DNA of 64,000 nt. Source: Ignavibacteriales bacterium. Lineage in GTDB: Bacteria > Bacteroidota > Ignavibacteria > UBA10030. The translations under genes were made by a program, and so were the position numbers. The stretch spans positions 1 through 64,000 of the forward strand of contig JAPLFR010000015.1 in NCBI GenBank assembly GCA_026390575.1, in the 5' to 3' direction. Below are positions 15,866-25,838 of the stretch, piece by piece (positions within the stretch are counted from its first letter, which is position 1; every line of letters starts with the position of its first letter). The notes beneath the pieces were generated by a model. The model was not told the origin of the DNA. It saw nothing but the letters and a program-made list of their open reading frames with translations, and did not search any database.

Positions 15866-17332
15866 CTAATTCTTATTTTGTTTTTTTTCCAGACGCCTCA
15901 CGTAGAGGTACAGTGATATTGCAAGTAAAGTAATAATTAATGTTGAAATCACCAGCCCAAATCTACGAAAATAATATTCTTGGATTGCTGCTGTAGCTTC
16001 TTCTGCAATCACACTAGATACTTTTATTCCATTATCTACAATTTCCCGGAATTTTCCTTCGTTAAAAGCATGCACCATTGTCCGCGACTGTAACCGTGCT
16101 TGTCGTACATCCCGAAGTTTGAATTTCGCTTCGCTGATCTCCATTCCTTTTTGCTCAGCTTCGTCCACCAGGCTCCGAACCCGCTGTTCCTGCGCTTCCA
16201 GACTGTCTATCGATCCGCGCATATTCTTCGCAGCCTGATACCCTTTGACGTTTAGATGTTCACCGTGGCATCGGCTGCATACTGCGTCTCGTGTTACCCC
16301 TAATAATTTATCGGTAGCGGCAATAATTTCATGATTGCCATGACAAGTTTCGCATTCAGGAAGCTTGCGGTCATCGAAAGCTTTTTTATGCGGGCTTGAA
16401 GAAAAAAGATCAGCGTTCAATGCGTGGCAAGTTCCGCACACTTTTGAGATTGATTCTACTCCCGGCGGCATAGCACCGTGATTTCCATGGCAGCTGTTGC
16501 AAGCTGGGGCGCCTTGATCATGCTTTTGGAGCAACGCAACACCGTGAACACTCTTTGCATACTTCTCGTATTGATCTGTCGGAATTTTGTACGGCTTCAT
16601 ATAATCAACATTGCTGTGGCATGCTGCACATGTTCCAGGCAGATTTGAAGCATACACTTTTGATTTCACATCTTTTGCTGATCGGATGTCATGACTCCCG
16701 TGACAATTTGCACACGCGGCTGTCTTTGCATCTCCTTTCGCGTTACGTTTTCCGTGAATACTCGTACGGTATTTTTCTAATTGATCAACGGGAAGTGATG
16801 GATTGTAGGATCGCATTAACGCAATGTCGGCATGGCAACGGGTGCAGGTTTTAACGACATTCAAAGGATACACCGGAGAAGATGGATTTTTCACTGATAC
16901 AATTCCGTGCGCGTTATGACAGGTGATGCATTGTACAATGTGCTCTTTTCCTTTTAATGAAAGTTTCGCATGTACACTTGTTTGCAGAAATTCCCATTGA
17001 TTTGTCGGCAGGGATGAACCAAACGATTTCATCTTTTCAAGAGAAGAATGACAGGCCGCACAAGCTTTGGAAATATCATCACCTTTCGGTATCCCATGAA
17101 AACCCGCTTTCTTATCCATTGCTTGTTCCATGTCTTCACTCTTGGCATTACCGCCATGGCATCCAGCACAGGTGATTCCTTTTTGGTAATGAACATCATG
17201 CTTAAACAATTCTGACGGCTTATCTCCCGCCGTGAGATGACATTCTAAACATTGGTCTTTGGCACATGCAGATTCGAGAGGAAAAAGTACAGCAACAATG
17301 GCGGCGGCAATAATAAGAATGTACTGTTTCAT
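15866..17332 (-). CDS. Eleven-heme membrane-anchored cytochrome c
   Basis: I start at ATG 17332, which overlaps the cytochrome b stop as ATGA, rather than at the longer open frame. This gives a 488-residue protein with a proper signal peptide ([24 protein letters not shown]). Eleven CXXCH sites follow in repeated units of the pattern 'CxxCHxxHGI...Y..N...TCxxCH'. A helical stretch (about 385-440) and a C-terminal TM anchor ([19 protein letters not shown]) close the protein. It takes the place that cytochrome c1 or f holds in bc complexes: last gene after Rieske and cytochrome b. It is therefore the likely electron acceptor of this quinol oxidase complex. Confidence 0.9.
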   Translation of the reverse strand: MKQYILIIAAAIVAVLFPLESACAKDQCLECHLTAGDKPSELFKHDVHYQKGITCAGCHGGNAKSEDMEQAMDKKAGFHGIPKGDDISKACAACHSSLEKMKSFGSSLPTNQWEFLQTSVHAKLSLKGKEHIVQCITCHNAHGIVSVKNPSSPVYPLNVVKTCTRCHADIALMRSYNPSLPVDQLEKYRTSIHGKRNAKGDAKTAACANCHGSHDIRSAKDVKSKVYASNLPGTCAACHSNVDYMKPYKIPTDQYEKYAKSVHGVALLQKHDQGAPACNSCHGNHGAMPPGVESISKVCGTCHALNADLFSSSPHKKAFDDRKLPECETCHGNHEIIAATDKLLGVTRDAVCSRCHGEHLNVKGYQAAKNMRGSIDSLEAQEQRVRSLVDEAEQKGMEISEAKFKLRDVRQARLQSRTMVHAFNEGKFREIVDNGIKVSSVIAEEATAAIQEYYFRRFGLVISTLIITLLAISLYLYVRRLEKKQNKN

Positions 17333-18402
17333 GCAAGCCACCCGATAATAGTGAAGAGAATGATATACATCACGGCAAACAACCCAAGATAGTTCACAAA
17401 TCGATTCTGCTCGCCCCGCGAACTCTTGTAATCCCAAAAAGGCACCACAGTCCATAAGATGCCTGCAATGCTAAACAGAAGAATTCCTAACACCTCACCA
17501 TCTAAAAACCATAACCTGCCGGGAATATATTTCAATGTCTGAAACATAAAAAGGAAATACCATTCAGGTTTAATACCAGCAGGAGCAGGTGCAAATGCTT
17601 CGGCTTTCTTTCCTAATTCCCAGGGAAAGAATACTGCAAGAATTGCGAGAAGATTCAGCACAAGAAGCCACAGAGTCAGATCACGTAAAATAAAATTGGG
17701 GAAGAACGGCATTGACTTGCGCTCAGATTCTGCTTTGATATGCAGCGGCTCGCTCATCCCTTGTCGCTGCACAAGAAGAAGATGAATACCGAGAAAAATT
17801 GTGAAAAGCCCGGGCAGTACCGCCACATGGAAACCAAAAAATCGAGAAAGAGTTGCACCGGTTACTTCATCTCCACCGCGGAGGAAAGTCAACAATGGTT
17901 TACCTATGACCGGCACGACACCGGCGATGTCGGTGCCAACCTTTGTAGCAAAGAAGGCAAGTTCATTCCATGGCAAAAGATATCCGCTGAATCCGAATCC
18001 TAATAAGAGAAAAAACATAAGCATTCCGGTGACCCACGTAATCTCGCGCGGTTTCCGATATGCTTTTTCAAAATAGACGCTGAACATATGGATCATTGCC
18101 GAAAGAATAAAGAGATTTGCCGTCCAGCTATGGACAGAACGAATGAGCCAGCCGAATTGAACTTTCGACATAATAAAATTAATACTCTCGAAAGCAAGCT
18201 CTTCCCCGCTCTTATAATAGAGAAGCAGGAGAATCCCCGTCACAACTTGAATAATAAAGAGAAAGAGAGAAACGCCTCCAAAGTAATACCACACAGAATG
18301 ACGATGCACGGGAACATATTTTTTTCCCATGTAATTAACCAAACCCTCGAGCTCAACACGCTCGTCAATCCAGTTATAGATTCGTTTCAGAAATGATTTC
18401 AT
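17329..18402 (-). CDS. Cytochrome b of a bc-type quinol:acceptor complex
   Basis: This 357-residue protein combines the b6-like four-helix part and the subunit IV-like part. Heme ligands are His91/His105 and His192/His207. The 13- and 14-residue gaps match the b6f type rather than mitochondrial bc1. The quinol-site motif reads PEWYF. It overlaps both neighbours by 4 bases (Rieske upstream, 11-heme cytochrome downstream), so the three form one translation-coupled unit in the inner membrane. Expected role: bifurcated oxidation of menaquinol, passing electrons to Rieske and on to a multiheme c-type subunit. Confidence 0.93.
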   Translation of the reverse strand: MKSFLKRIYNWIDERVELEGLVNYMGKKYVPVHRHSVWYYFGGVSLFLFIIQVVTGILLLLYYKSGEELAFESINFIMSKVQFGWLIRSVHSWTANLFILSAMIHMFSVYFEKAYRKPREITWVTGMLMFFLLLGFGFSGYLLPWNELAFFATKVGTDIAGVVPVIGKPLLTFLRGGDEVTGATLSRFFGFHVAVLPGLFTIFLGIHLLLVQRQGMSEPLHIKAESERKSMPFFPNFILRDLTLWLLVLNLLAILAVFFPWELGKKAEAFAPAPAGIKPEWYFLFMFQTLKYIPGRLWFLDGEVLGILLFSIAGILWTVVPFWDYKSSRGEQNRFVNYLGLFAVMYIILFTIIGWLA

Positions 18403-18854
18403 ACTTTTTTTGAAATTAGAATATCGTCACCCTGAACCACAACCCGGAGTTCATCAAGAGGACGCGGCGGTGGACCAGAGATGTTTCTGCCATGTAAATC
18501 ATATTTACCATTATGACATGCGCACCAGATCGTGCCATAATCTTTCCGGTATTGCACCGTGCAGTCGAGATGTGTACATGTTGCGGAGAAGGCACGCAAA
18601 TCGCCATCGGTGGTTCGAATTAAAATTACCGGCTTCGTGCCAAACTTAATAATTTTTCCGCTGTCTTTTTCAATTTCGCTCAACTTTCCCGCTTTGACAC
18701 TCGACACTTCAACTTCTGCCTGTCTTGGCGGGATGAGATATTCAAGGATCGGATACAGAACCGCACCAAGAAACGCAATCACTCCGCCGGAAAGAATAAT
18801 CTTGAGGAAATCTCTTTTCGTTTGTTGCTCTGGAATCTCAGGTTGTTGATTCAT
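18399..18854 (-). CDS. Rieske iron-sulfur protein
   Basis: This 151-residue protein has one N-terminal TM segment (residues 18-40, preceded by TKRDFLK, a Tat-like start with KR rather than RR). The [2Fe-2S] ligand boxes are CTHLDC (93-98) and CACHNG (111-116), then the GPPPRPL loop. Length and boxes match the b6f/menaquinol-type Rieske family. It is the high-potential acceptor of the bc complex encoded by the next two genes. Confidence 0.94.
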   Translation of the reverse strand: MNQQPEIPEQQTKRDFLKIILSGGVIAFLGAVLYPILEYLIPPRQAEVEVSSVKAGKLSEIEKDSGKIIKFGTKPVILIRTTDGDLRAFSATCTHLDCTVQYRKDYGTIWCACHNGKYDLHGRNISGPPPRPLDELRVVVQGDDILISKKV

Positions 18855-18868
18855 GAAAAAATATCTCT

Positions 18869-20362
18869 CTATTGAGCATTATGACAATCACTGCAATTCA
18901 TTTCTTTCCAGGCGTTTCCAATATCGACCGGATGTCGGTATTCAACACCGCTTAACGACAAACGCAATCCTTCCTTCTCGAATTGCTGGGCAAGGATTGT
19001 ATGGCAAACATTGCAATCCCGTGACAGAACTTTTCCGTCGCCAGAAACATGCTTTCCGTCATGACAGCGAAAACAGCCGGGATAGTACATGTGCCCTATA
19101 TTATCCGGAAATTTTTTCCAACTTACATGCATTTCAGGAAAATAGTTACGGCTAAATATCTTTTGAACTTCCGATATAACTTTCGCGATTGTGTCTTGTT
19201 TCGTTTTGGCAAGTTCCGGATAATTCATCTGATAATATCCTTCGATTGCCAGTTGTATGCTGTCAAGTCCGATCTGTTTTGTGGAATATGAATTCTCGAG
19301 TGCTTTTAGAGAAACGCTCTTCACATTAGGAAGGTTTGGATCAATCCAGCCCAATGACATCACATGATTGATCGACCTTGCAGGCGGATGATAAATATGT
19401 GTAGGACGGTTATGACAATCTATGCAATCCATCCGGCGAGTTTTCATTGTGCGAATCTGCTCATCTGTCAAAGAGTTTTCTGTACTTTGATAGACAACAA
19501 CTTTTCCTTCCGGGTTTTTTGACCGTATCCAAGGAATGCTTTGACGCTGTGAATCCGTTGCGATATACGTCAACTCGTTTGCAATGTTCATGTGCCAATG
19601 GATTCCGGATGTTGGACCTGCTTCGATATTCCCGCCGCCAATCTTGATAAGGAGATCCAGCATCCAGCGTGTATTTTTTTCATCGGAGAGGAAGTACGTA
19701 TTCTTCAGCATTTTCTCACTGAAAAAATGCTTAGGCCAATGACACTGTTCGCATGTCTCTTGAGCAGGACGCAGGTTCTCAATCGGTGTCGGTATTGGTT
19801 TGGGATACTTATTGAAAAGCGTTGCATACACTTGATACGCCCCGGAAAGCTTCGCCCGCACGAACCAGCCGGCCCCCGGTCCGATATGACACTTAACACA
19901 TCCAACACGGGCGTGCGGTGAAAATTCGTACGCAGTGTATTCCGGACTCATGACTGTATGACACATCGTGCCGCAGAATTTATCGGAATCCGTATACTCG
20001 TACGCTTTGAAACTGCCAAAAGCAGAAAAGATTAAGAGCATCAACCCGCCAAGTGAAATCCAGAAGAATGCATTTCTCTGCCGTGGATCGTTCAAGTCGA
20101 TGCGGGGCAGTTTCAACTCATGCGGCAGCCCCCTTTTTTCACGGCGATGCTCGCGCCATGTACCATAAAACACCAGTCCCAGCCCAAAGAGAATAAAAAT
20201 CGGCAAAATAATAAAAGTAAGTATTCCTACATACGGTTTCTGCTCTCCTGCGAAAAGATCGAGAACGGTGAGGAAAAGCACTAGTCCGAAGCTGACCGAT
20301 GCAATTGCAGCACCGATCAATGTTCGCATATTGTAAAAAGCTGGCGGAAAGAAACGTTTCAT
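18869..20362 (-). CDS. NapC/NirT-type heptaheme cytochrome, membrane quinol dehydrogenase
   Basis: This 497-residue protein has three N-terminal hydrophobic segments (about 12-35, 43-67, 98-118). A NapC/NirT domain follows with an unusual CX3CH first heme (FCGTMCHTVMSPEYTAY) and CVKCH, CEQCH, CIDCH. A C-terminal extension adds CFRCH, CNVCH and CSDCH, giving seven heme sites. The EYTAYEFSPHARVGCVKCH block is the conserved core of these proteins. NapC/NirT proteins oxidise menaquinol and pass electrons to periplasmic partners. Together with the bc complex in the same operon it would give a second quinol exit. Confidence 0.9.
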   Translation of the reverse strand: MKRFFPPAFYNMRTLIGAAIASVSFGLVLFLTVLDLFAGEQKPYVGILTFIILPIFILFGLGLVFYGTWREHRREKRGLPHELKLPRIDLNDPRQRNAFFWISLGGLMLLIFSAFGSFKAYEYTDSDKFCGTMCHTVMSPEYTAYEFSPHARVGCVKCHIGPGAGWFVRAKLSGAYQVYATLFNKYPKPIPTPIENLRPAQETCEQCHWPKHFFSEKMLKNTYFLSDEKNTRWMLDLLIKIGGGNIEAGPTSGIHWHMNIANELTYIATDSQRQSIPWIRSKNPEGKVVVYQSTENSLTDEQIRTMKTRRMDCIDCHNRPTHIYHPPARSINHVMSLGWIDPNLPNVKSVSLKALENSYSTKQIGLDSIQLAIEGYYQMNYPELAKTKQDTIAKVISEVQKIFSRNYFPEMHVSWKKFPDNIGHMYYPGCFRCHDGKHVSGDGKVLSRDCNVCHTILAQQFEKEGLRLSLSGVEYRHPVDIGNAWKEMNCSDCHNAQ

Positions 20363-20392
20363 CGTTTGATCACCGTGTTATGAATAATGTGG

Positions 20393-21247
20393 TTACTGAT
20401 ACGCGAAGACCATTGCATAAATGATCAAGATGACCATGCTGGCACCGATCGACAATGCTGTCCAACCAAATATACGAATAACCCGCACAACAATTTCAGG
20501 GTATGGTTCTACCAAATGTTTTTCGAGATCACCGTTTTTCACCATGGCCTCATATTCGAGTGGTTTATCTTCTTTGAGTTCTTCAAGCGTCATGCGTCCT
20601 GTAAATACAACAAGATCCATTGGAAATTTCTCAGGACGGAAGTGAGTGTTGAAAAAATGCACCGTAAAAATAAATCCGGTAGCAAGCAATGCCTCATCAC
20701 TATGAATGATCGTTGCTACATTGATGAGCCACCCCGGAAGCAATAACGTAAAGAATTCGGGAAACCACAGCATCAAGCCTGTTGAACCGATAACAATCAT
20801 TCCCCAGAACACGGCAAAGTAATCGAACTTCTCCCAGTATGTCCATCGGCCATAATCGGGACGTGGTCCCTTGCCGATGAACCATTTGAAATTTCCAATG
20901 AGATCCTGCAAGTCTTTTTTATTGAAGACCATAGAATCCGAACCCAACAACATTGCACGCCATGTTCCATACTCGCGCCGTTTACGCCGAATCAGGTCGA
21001 TGATGTGAGTGACAAACAAGAAGATCATCGTTCCAGCGGCAACCCGATGAATATATCCCGCGGATTCAAATCCGCCAAAGAGATGAGAAAGGAATACAGC
21101 CCAAGAGGTATAGGCAAATTTCAGTGTCATCCCTGTCGATGCCAGGCTTAAGAAACAAACGATCATGACAACATGCAGCAGCCGATTCAATCGTGTGAAC
21201 CGCTGATATTGTTTCTCGGTGCTATTTTCTGCAACTGATTCCATCAC
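20393..21247 (-). CDS. Membrane cytochrome b, FdnI/HydC-like
   Basis: This 284-residue protein has four to five TM segments with histidines spaced as in the diheme formate dehydrogenase gamma/Ni-Fe hydrogenase cytochrome b family. These include LNRLLHVVMIVCF, GYIHRVAAGTMIFLFVTHIID and a C-terminal HSDEALLATGFIFTVHFFNTHFRP. Its start overlaps the stop of the 19-heme gene by 4 bases, so the two are likely partner subunits. Together they repeat, as two polypeptides, the architecture fused in the neighbouring 742-residue-class protein. Confidence 0.88.
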   Translation of the reverse strand: MMESVAENSTEKQYQRFTRLNRLLHVVMIVCFLSLASTGMTLKFAYTSWAVFLSHLFGGFESAGYIHRVAAGTMIFLFVTHIIDLIRRKRREYGTWRAMLLGSDSMVFNKKDLQDLIGNFKWFIGKGPRPDYGRWTYWEKFDYFAVFWGMIVIGSTGLMLWFPEFFTLLLPGWLINVATIIHSDEALLATGFIFTVHFFNTHFRPEKFPMDLVVFTGRMTLEELKEDKPLEYEAMVKNGDLEKHLVEPYPEIVVRVIRIFGWTALSIGASMVILIIYAMVFAYQ

Positions 21248-23283
21248 TTCTTATCCCCTGATGTTTCTTCCTTTTTGTCTTCCTCAGTTGGTGTTTCTGC
21301 GGGCAAGGAGAGTTTCTTTCTCTTGTCACGTTTCATTTTCAAAGCTCGCGGCAGCCAAAGCAATGTATGTATTCCGCTGACGGTAAACGTAACAACGAGT
21401 AACCCTGTCATTCCCCAGAAAACCCAGAACAGAATCGGATACTTGTGAGGATCGTGGTGCGTTGCGTGTGTCAAGTAACCGGCAAACCTGCGTGTTGCAC
21501 CTGAATGACACTTCTGGCACGTACCGACAACATTTTCATGACTTAAATGTGATTTTGGGTCAGAAACCAGTAAAATATCATGCGCACCATGACAATCATA
21601 ACATTTCGCGGTCTTGGTATAGCCCAATTGCGATACCTTACCGTGGTATGTGTCAAAATAGGTTTTGGAAATCTGCTCATGGCAACGGCCGCATTTTGTC
21701 ATAATATCAAGCTTGAACACGTTTTCGTCTGCACGACGAATTGTATGAGCAGAATGACAATCGTTGCACACAGGAAGCGGTTTGTCACTTTTGCTCACGA
21801 GCTTTGAGTGGATGCTCTTTTCAAATTGCTGCTCAATCCCATTATGACATTTACCGCAAGTCTCTGGAAGATTCTTTGGATTCACACTCGAAGCTTCATC
21901 GTTGCGGGGCAGCACACTGTGCGCAGTATGGCAATTCGTGCACATAGCGGTCACCGTCAAACCGCTCTTCATCAACCCTTTCCCATGAATGCTTTCAGCA
22001 TAATGTTCGATGATTTCGTGTTGATCACCGGTGTAACGGACAGCTGCTTTTTTTCCTTCACGATGACATCGCGCGCACAGGGCTGGAACATTTGTCGCAA
22101 ATGTGGGAGAGGTTTGTTCCGCTTTTCCTAGAACCTTGTGTGTCCCATGACATTCTTTACAATTCGGTGCGTTCGCATCGCCTTTTGCAAGCAGCATACC
22201 ATGCGTACTCTTCAAATATTTTTGACCAACTTCTGCGTGGCAAGATGCACAATCCACTTTTTTCTGAATGGTTTCGCACGCACGAACCCGTGAGGCATTC
22301 ACATCCGAATGACACTGGCTGCATGCGGTTTTGGCATGGCGTGAATGATTCAGATCATCCACCTGGACAAACAGGGATCGTCCGTCTTTCTTTGCCTTGA
22401 TGTCTTTGTTCTCATGGCAGCGTAAGCAATCACGGTCCGCCATGCCTTGATCATAGAATACTTTACGTACTTTGTGCGGTTGATGACAGTCAATACATGC
22501 CGGGAGGGTGTGTGCTTCCTTTTCCCATAATTCCCCTTTGATCACTTTACGATGCACTAACTCGATCTGCGCATGGCATTTTGTGCATGTCTTGGCAATA
22601 TTCTTCCTTGCTATAGATGAGGCGGGATCCGTGTGCGGAAGAATTGAATGCGCTGTATGACATGTCGCGCAGTTCGGTGCAACGATCAGCCCCTTCCTTA
22701 ACAATCCTTCACCGTGGATACTTTCAGAAAAATTTTCGATGATATTATCTTGATGAATAGTACGCTGTTTCTGAACAATGGAACCTTCTTGGTGACACTT
22801 CCCGCACGTATATGGTACCTTCAAGGGCGAAACAGATGAACGTGAATCTTTTGCGGAATAAATTTCGTGGGTACCATGACATTCCTTGCAGTGTGGTGCA
22901 AGTACATCTCCTCGTGCGATTGCTTTTCCGTGCAGTGACTTGGCGTGGAGTTCCTGTTCTGTTGAATGACATTTCCCACAATCCACCGGAGTAAGTTCTT
23001 CATCATGTGGCAGCTCTTTGCCGGCAATATCAATATGGCAATCAATACAGGCAAGTTTGGCATGAGTTGACTCGCCAAACTTCTTATCGTCGACAAACAC
23101 AGAGATCGTTTTCCCCTTCTTCATTCCGGTCAACGATTTATCGTTGTGGCATGCGAGGCAGTCTGTATTTTCTTGTGAAACGAGAACAGAGGCACAACAC
23201 GAAAGGAGCATTACCAAGAGCATGCTACAGCGAACGATATTCATCTGTACCCAATATTTCGTTCGAATACTCATCTTGTCCAA
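21244..23283 (-). CDS. Nineteen-heme membrane-anchored cytochrome c
   Basis: This 679-residue protein has 19 CXXCH motifs, the most heme-rich in the window. Units recur: DCLACHNDKSL...FVDDKKFGESTHAKLACIDCH near residue 40 is echoed by DCLRCHENKD...FVQVDDLNHSRHAKTACSQCH near residue 290, so the protein looks internally duplicated. A C-terminal TM segment (PILFWVFWGMTGLLVVTFTVSGI) and a charged tail follow. The start is TTG 23283, with AAGGTGA seven bases upstream; an ATG at 23274 is the alternative. The protein is probably periplasmic, anchored in the inner membrane and paired with the cytochrome b encoded next. Confidence 0.9.
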   Translation of the reverse strand: MDKMSIRTKYWVQMNIVRCSMLLVMLLSCCASVLVSQENTDCLACHNDKSLTGMKKGKTISVFVDDKKFGESTHAKLACIDCHIDIAGKELPHDEELTPVDCGKCHSTEQELHAKSLHGKAIARGDVLAPHCKECHGTHEIYSAKDSRSSVSPLKVPYTCGKCHQEGSIVQKQRTIHQDNIIENFSESIHGEGLLRKGLIVAPNCATCHTAHSILPHTDPASSIARKNIAKTCTKCHAQIELVHRKVIKGELWEKEAHTLPACIDCHQPHKVRKVFYDQGMADRDCLRCHENKDIKAKKDGRSLFVQVDDLNHSRHAKTACSQCHSDVNASRVRACETIQKKVDCASCHAEVGQKYLKSTHGMLLAKGDANAPNCKECHGTHKVLGKAEQTSPTFATNVPALCARCHREGKKAAVRYTGDQHEIIEHYAESIHGKGLMKSGLTVTAMCTNCHTAHSVLPRNDEASSVNPKNLPETCGKCHNGIEQQFEKSIHSKLVSKSDKPLPVCNDCHSAHTIRRADENVFKLDIMTKCGRCHEQISKTYFDTYHGKVSQLGYTKTAKCYDCHGAHDILLVSDPKSHLSHENVVGTCQKCHSGATRRFAGYLTHATHHDPHKYPILFWVFWGMTGLLVVTFTVSGIHTLLWLPRALKMKRDKRKKLSLPAETPTEEDKKEETSGDKK

Positions 23284-23295
23284 CGTACATTCACC

Positions 23296-25476
23296 TTACA
23301 ATTTGTCTGGAGACTGCTTTTCGTCAATTTCTATGTATTTCATTTCTTTTCGCTTGATCTCTTCCAGCTCAAGCGGATGTTCTTCTTCCATTTCCTCTTC
23401 CGTTAACGTACCCTTCCAGAATGCAAGATTTAAAGGATAGATATCCGGATTGAAGATAATGAAATAAAAATGCCAAACGACAATTGCAAGCGTAGCAAGC
23501 CATGCTTCATAATAGTGGACGGTGCGGGCAACATCCCACCAAAGCTTCGTTATAAGGCCAAGAAATGTGTTGTCAAACCAAAGGATCACGCCGGTCACGG
23601 CCATCACAATCGTACCCCAGACCAACGCCCAGTATTCGCTTTTTTCGATATAACTGAACCGGGCAAACTGTGGTTTGTCCTTCGAAAAGCCGAGATTGAA
23701 TTTCATCACACCAAGCGCATCTGTCACATCCTTCCAGACCGGCAGAAGATCTCGAACAAGTTGTTTCCCGCGCTCGGTGAAAAATATATAGTAGAGATGA
23801 TAGAGGCTTGCCATCACTAAGATCACAGCCGCAATACGATGAAGAATCCCGCGCAATTCAAACATCACTGGACTGATTTGCCGAAACCCGGCAACCCACC
23901 ACGCATCGGGAAAGCGTAATGCGAACCCTGTCAATACCAGTGTTAAGAAGCTTACTAACAATGTTCCGTGTTGGATTCGTTCTTCAAACGTCATTCGTAG
24001 GTATAATCGATGACCGGGATGATGTCGCTCAATGAGTCCGCGGCGATACATCAGTTGACGTCTCGACTTCTTGATGAAATCCAACAGGTTATGAACAATC
24101 ATTCCACCAATCACCACAACAATAAGGATGATGTACGTGCTGGTTACAAAATAGAGTAGATCCTCCTGGCGTTGTTCTGCGATAACGTGCACGGATCCTT
24201 TTGTGAAATTCTCATTTGCACCGGGATGACATTTACCGCACGTCTTTACCAAATTATTTTTGCTGATGCGCGAGGTCGTATCTGACGATGGCTTGATATC
24301 ATGAACACCATGACAGCTTGCACAATTCGCAACTTCCACTGAACCATGCTTACCGGCTAAACCATGATAACTATCAGCGAAACTTTGATACCGATCGCTG
24401 GTAAACCCGAATTTCTGACTTAACTTTACTGAAGAATGACATGGTGAGCAAACCTGCGAGGAAACATTTCCTGCAGCGACAGGCGATTTTGGATCAGTAT
24501 GTTTTAATATGTTATGTTCGCCATGACAGTCAGTGCAGGTCGGAGCGGCGTTAACCCCTTTTTGCAAAGCAGAACCATGTATGCTGTATTGGAATTGAAT
24601 AGCAATATTCGTATGACATGTACCACAAGTTTTTGGAATATTTTGTTTATAAACACGTGAAGCAGGATTAGAACCTTTATTCATTTCGTGACTACCATGA
24701 CAGTCAACGCAATTTGCAGCGTTGCCATTGCCGCGTGTTATTGCCGCACCGTGCACGCTCGCATCGTATGAAGCAATAAATCCCGCCGTCGGAGACGTCC
24801 TCGCTTTTACGTTAGGGTCATCCAAGTGGCAGGAGAGACAGACTTTTTCTTGTGCACGCTTGAACTGTGCAGTATCAAGGCCTGCAGAGATTTTCGAGAT
24901 CGGATTCTTATGACACGTGATACAATCCGGAGCGCCCTTCACGCCAGCAATAAGCGCTTTGGCATGTTCGGAATGTATAAAAGTGTCTTTCACCTTCGTA
25001 TGGCAACTACCACAGGTTTCGATTAAGTTAGCACCTGCATGCTTAGAATCTTTCGCCTTCACGGCAACAACATCGTGTGTACCATGGCATTGCTTACAGG
25101 CAGATACAAGAGCATTACTTCCGCTTTTTGCTTTTAGTACTGGACCATGGAATGCATGTCGATTGATTGCGTCCTTGTGGCAAGGGAGGCAATTGACAGG
25201 TTCAATTTTTTCCTTGTGCGGTACATTTTGTGCATCGAATCCGGTATGGCAAGCCGTACATATAAGTTTCGCATGTGGTGATCTTTTTTGTACAGCACGA
25301 TTAACAAAAAGCGAGACTACTTTGCCATTTCGCTCCGTCGTCAGCGATGAATCTTCGTGACAGGCGAGGCAATCATCCACTGTTTGTGCTGAGGCAATCA
25401 ATGCTGGTATCGCAGTCAATATCAACAGGAAACAAAATCTTTTTGATCGGCTTAAAAATATCTTATTCGTCATCAT
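23296..25476 (-). CDS. CbcL-like fusion: 13-heme cytochrome c plus diheme cytochrome b
   Basis: After a signal peptide (ending ALIASAQ) come 13 CXXCH motifs over about residues 35-445. A TM helix and an FdnI/HydC-like cytochrome b domain occupy the last ~290 residues (EERIQHGTLLVSFLTLVLTGF, LRGILHRIAAVILVMASLYHLYY, ARTVHYYEAWLATLAIVVWHFYF). This order, periplasmic multiheme then diheme b, is that of CbcL-type inner-membrane menaquinol oxidoreductases of metal reducers. I choose ATG 25476; a GTG at 25521 would lie within a few bases of the predicted transcription start. It heads the seven-gene operon. Confidence 0.88.
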   Translation of the reverse strand: MMTNKIFLSRSKRFCFLLILTAIPALIASAQTVDDCLACHEDSSLTTERNGKVVSLFVNRAVQKRSPHAKLICTACHTGFDAQNVPHKEKIEPVNCLPCHKDAINRHAFHGPVLKAKSGSNALVSACKQCHGTHDVVAVKAKDSKHAGANLIETCGSCHTKVKDTFIHSEHAKALIAGVKGAPDCITCHKNPISKISAGLDTAQFKRAQEKVCLSCHLDDPNVKARTSPTAGFIASYDASVHGAAITRGNGNAANCVDCHGSHEMNKGSNPASRVYKQNIPKTCGTCHTNIAIQFQYSIHGSALQKGVNAAPTCTDCHGEHNILKHTDPKSPVAAGNVSSQVCSPCHSSVKLSQKFGFTSDRYQSFADSYHGLAGKHGSVEVANCASCHGVHDIKPSSDTTSRISKNNLVKTCGKCHPGANENFTKGSVHVIAEQRQEDLLYFVTSTYIILIVVVIGGMIVHNLLDFIKKSRRQLMYRRGLIERHHPGHRLYLRMTFEERIQHGTLLVSFLTLVLTGFALRFPDAWWVAGFRQISPVMFELRGILHRIAAVILVMASLYHLYYIFFTERGKQLVRDLLPVWKDVTDALGVMKFNLGFSKDKPQFARFSYIEKSEYWALVWGTIVMAVTGVILWFDNTFLGLITKLWWDVARTVHYYEAWLATLAIVVWHFYFIIFNPDIYPLNLAFWKGTLTEEEMEEEHPLELEEIKRKEMKYIEIDEKQSPDKL

Positions 25477-25838
25477 TGCATAAATTGGAATGTATTTTTT
25501 TTGGACAATATGTATACTCACGTTCTTATTGTATACTTAAGGTGAGAATTTATATGCAAAAAATAAAACTTTATTGATTAAGTATCTCATTCAATTGCCT
25601 TGCTTTACAGCATCCATCAGAATGCAAAACACTTAATAATTGGCAATGTTTGTACCAAGAATCAGATTGCAACTGTATGATAATTCAGCGTAAATCACGC
25701 ATTTTTGTAGATAAATTCATCATAGATATCTTGAGAATTGGAATTTCTTGCTAAAAACAGGAATGTAAGCGGATGAACCCAGACAGCACCCACATCAAGG
25801 AAGGAACCTGAAGTTTAATTCAGTCTATACTTTAATTC
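25477..25838. other. Intergenic region upstream of the cytochrome operon
   Basis: This gap lies between the CoA-transferase stop and the CbcL-like gene. It holds a promoter candidate (25530-25559) and otherwise A/T-rich sequence with no frame or hairpin of note. Confidence 0.5.
25530..25559 (-). promoter_or_regulatory. Sigma-70-like promoter of the seven-gene cytochrome operon
   Basis: On the minus strand TTGCAT (25559-25554) and TATACA (25535-25530) are separated by 18 bases. Transcription would start near 25523, giving a leader of about 45 bases before ATG 25476. That spacing is the main reason to prefer this start over GTG 25521. Confidence 0.4.
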
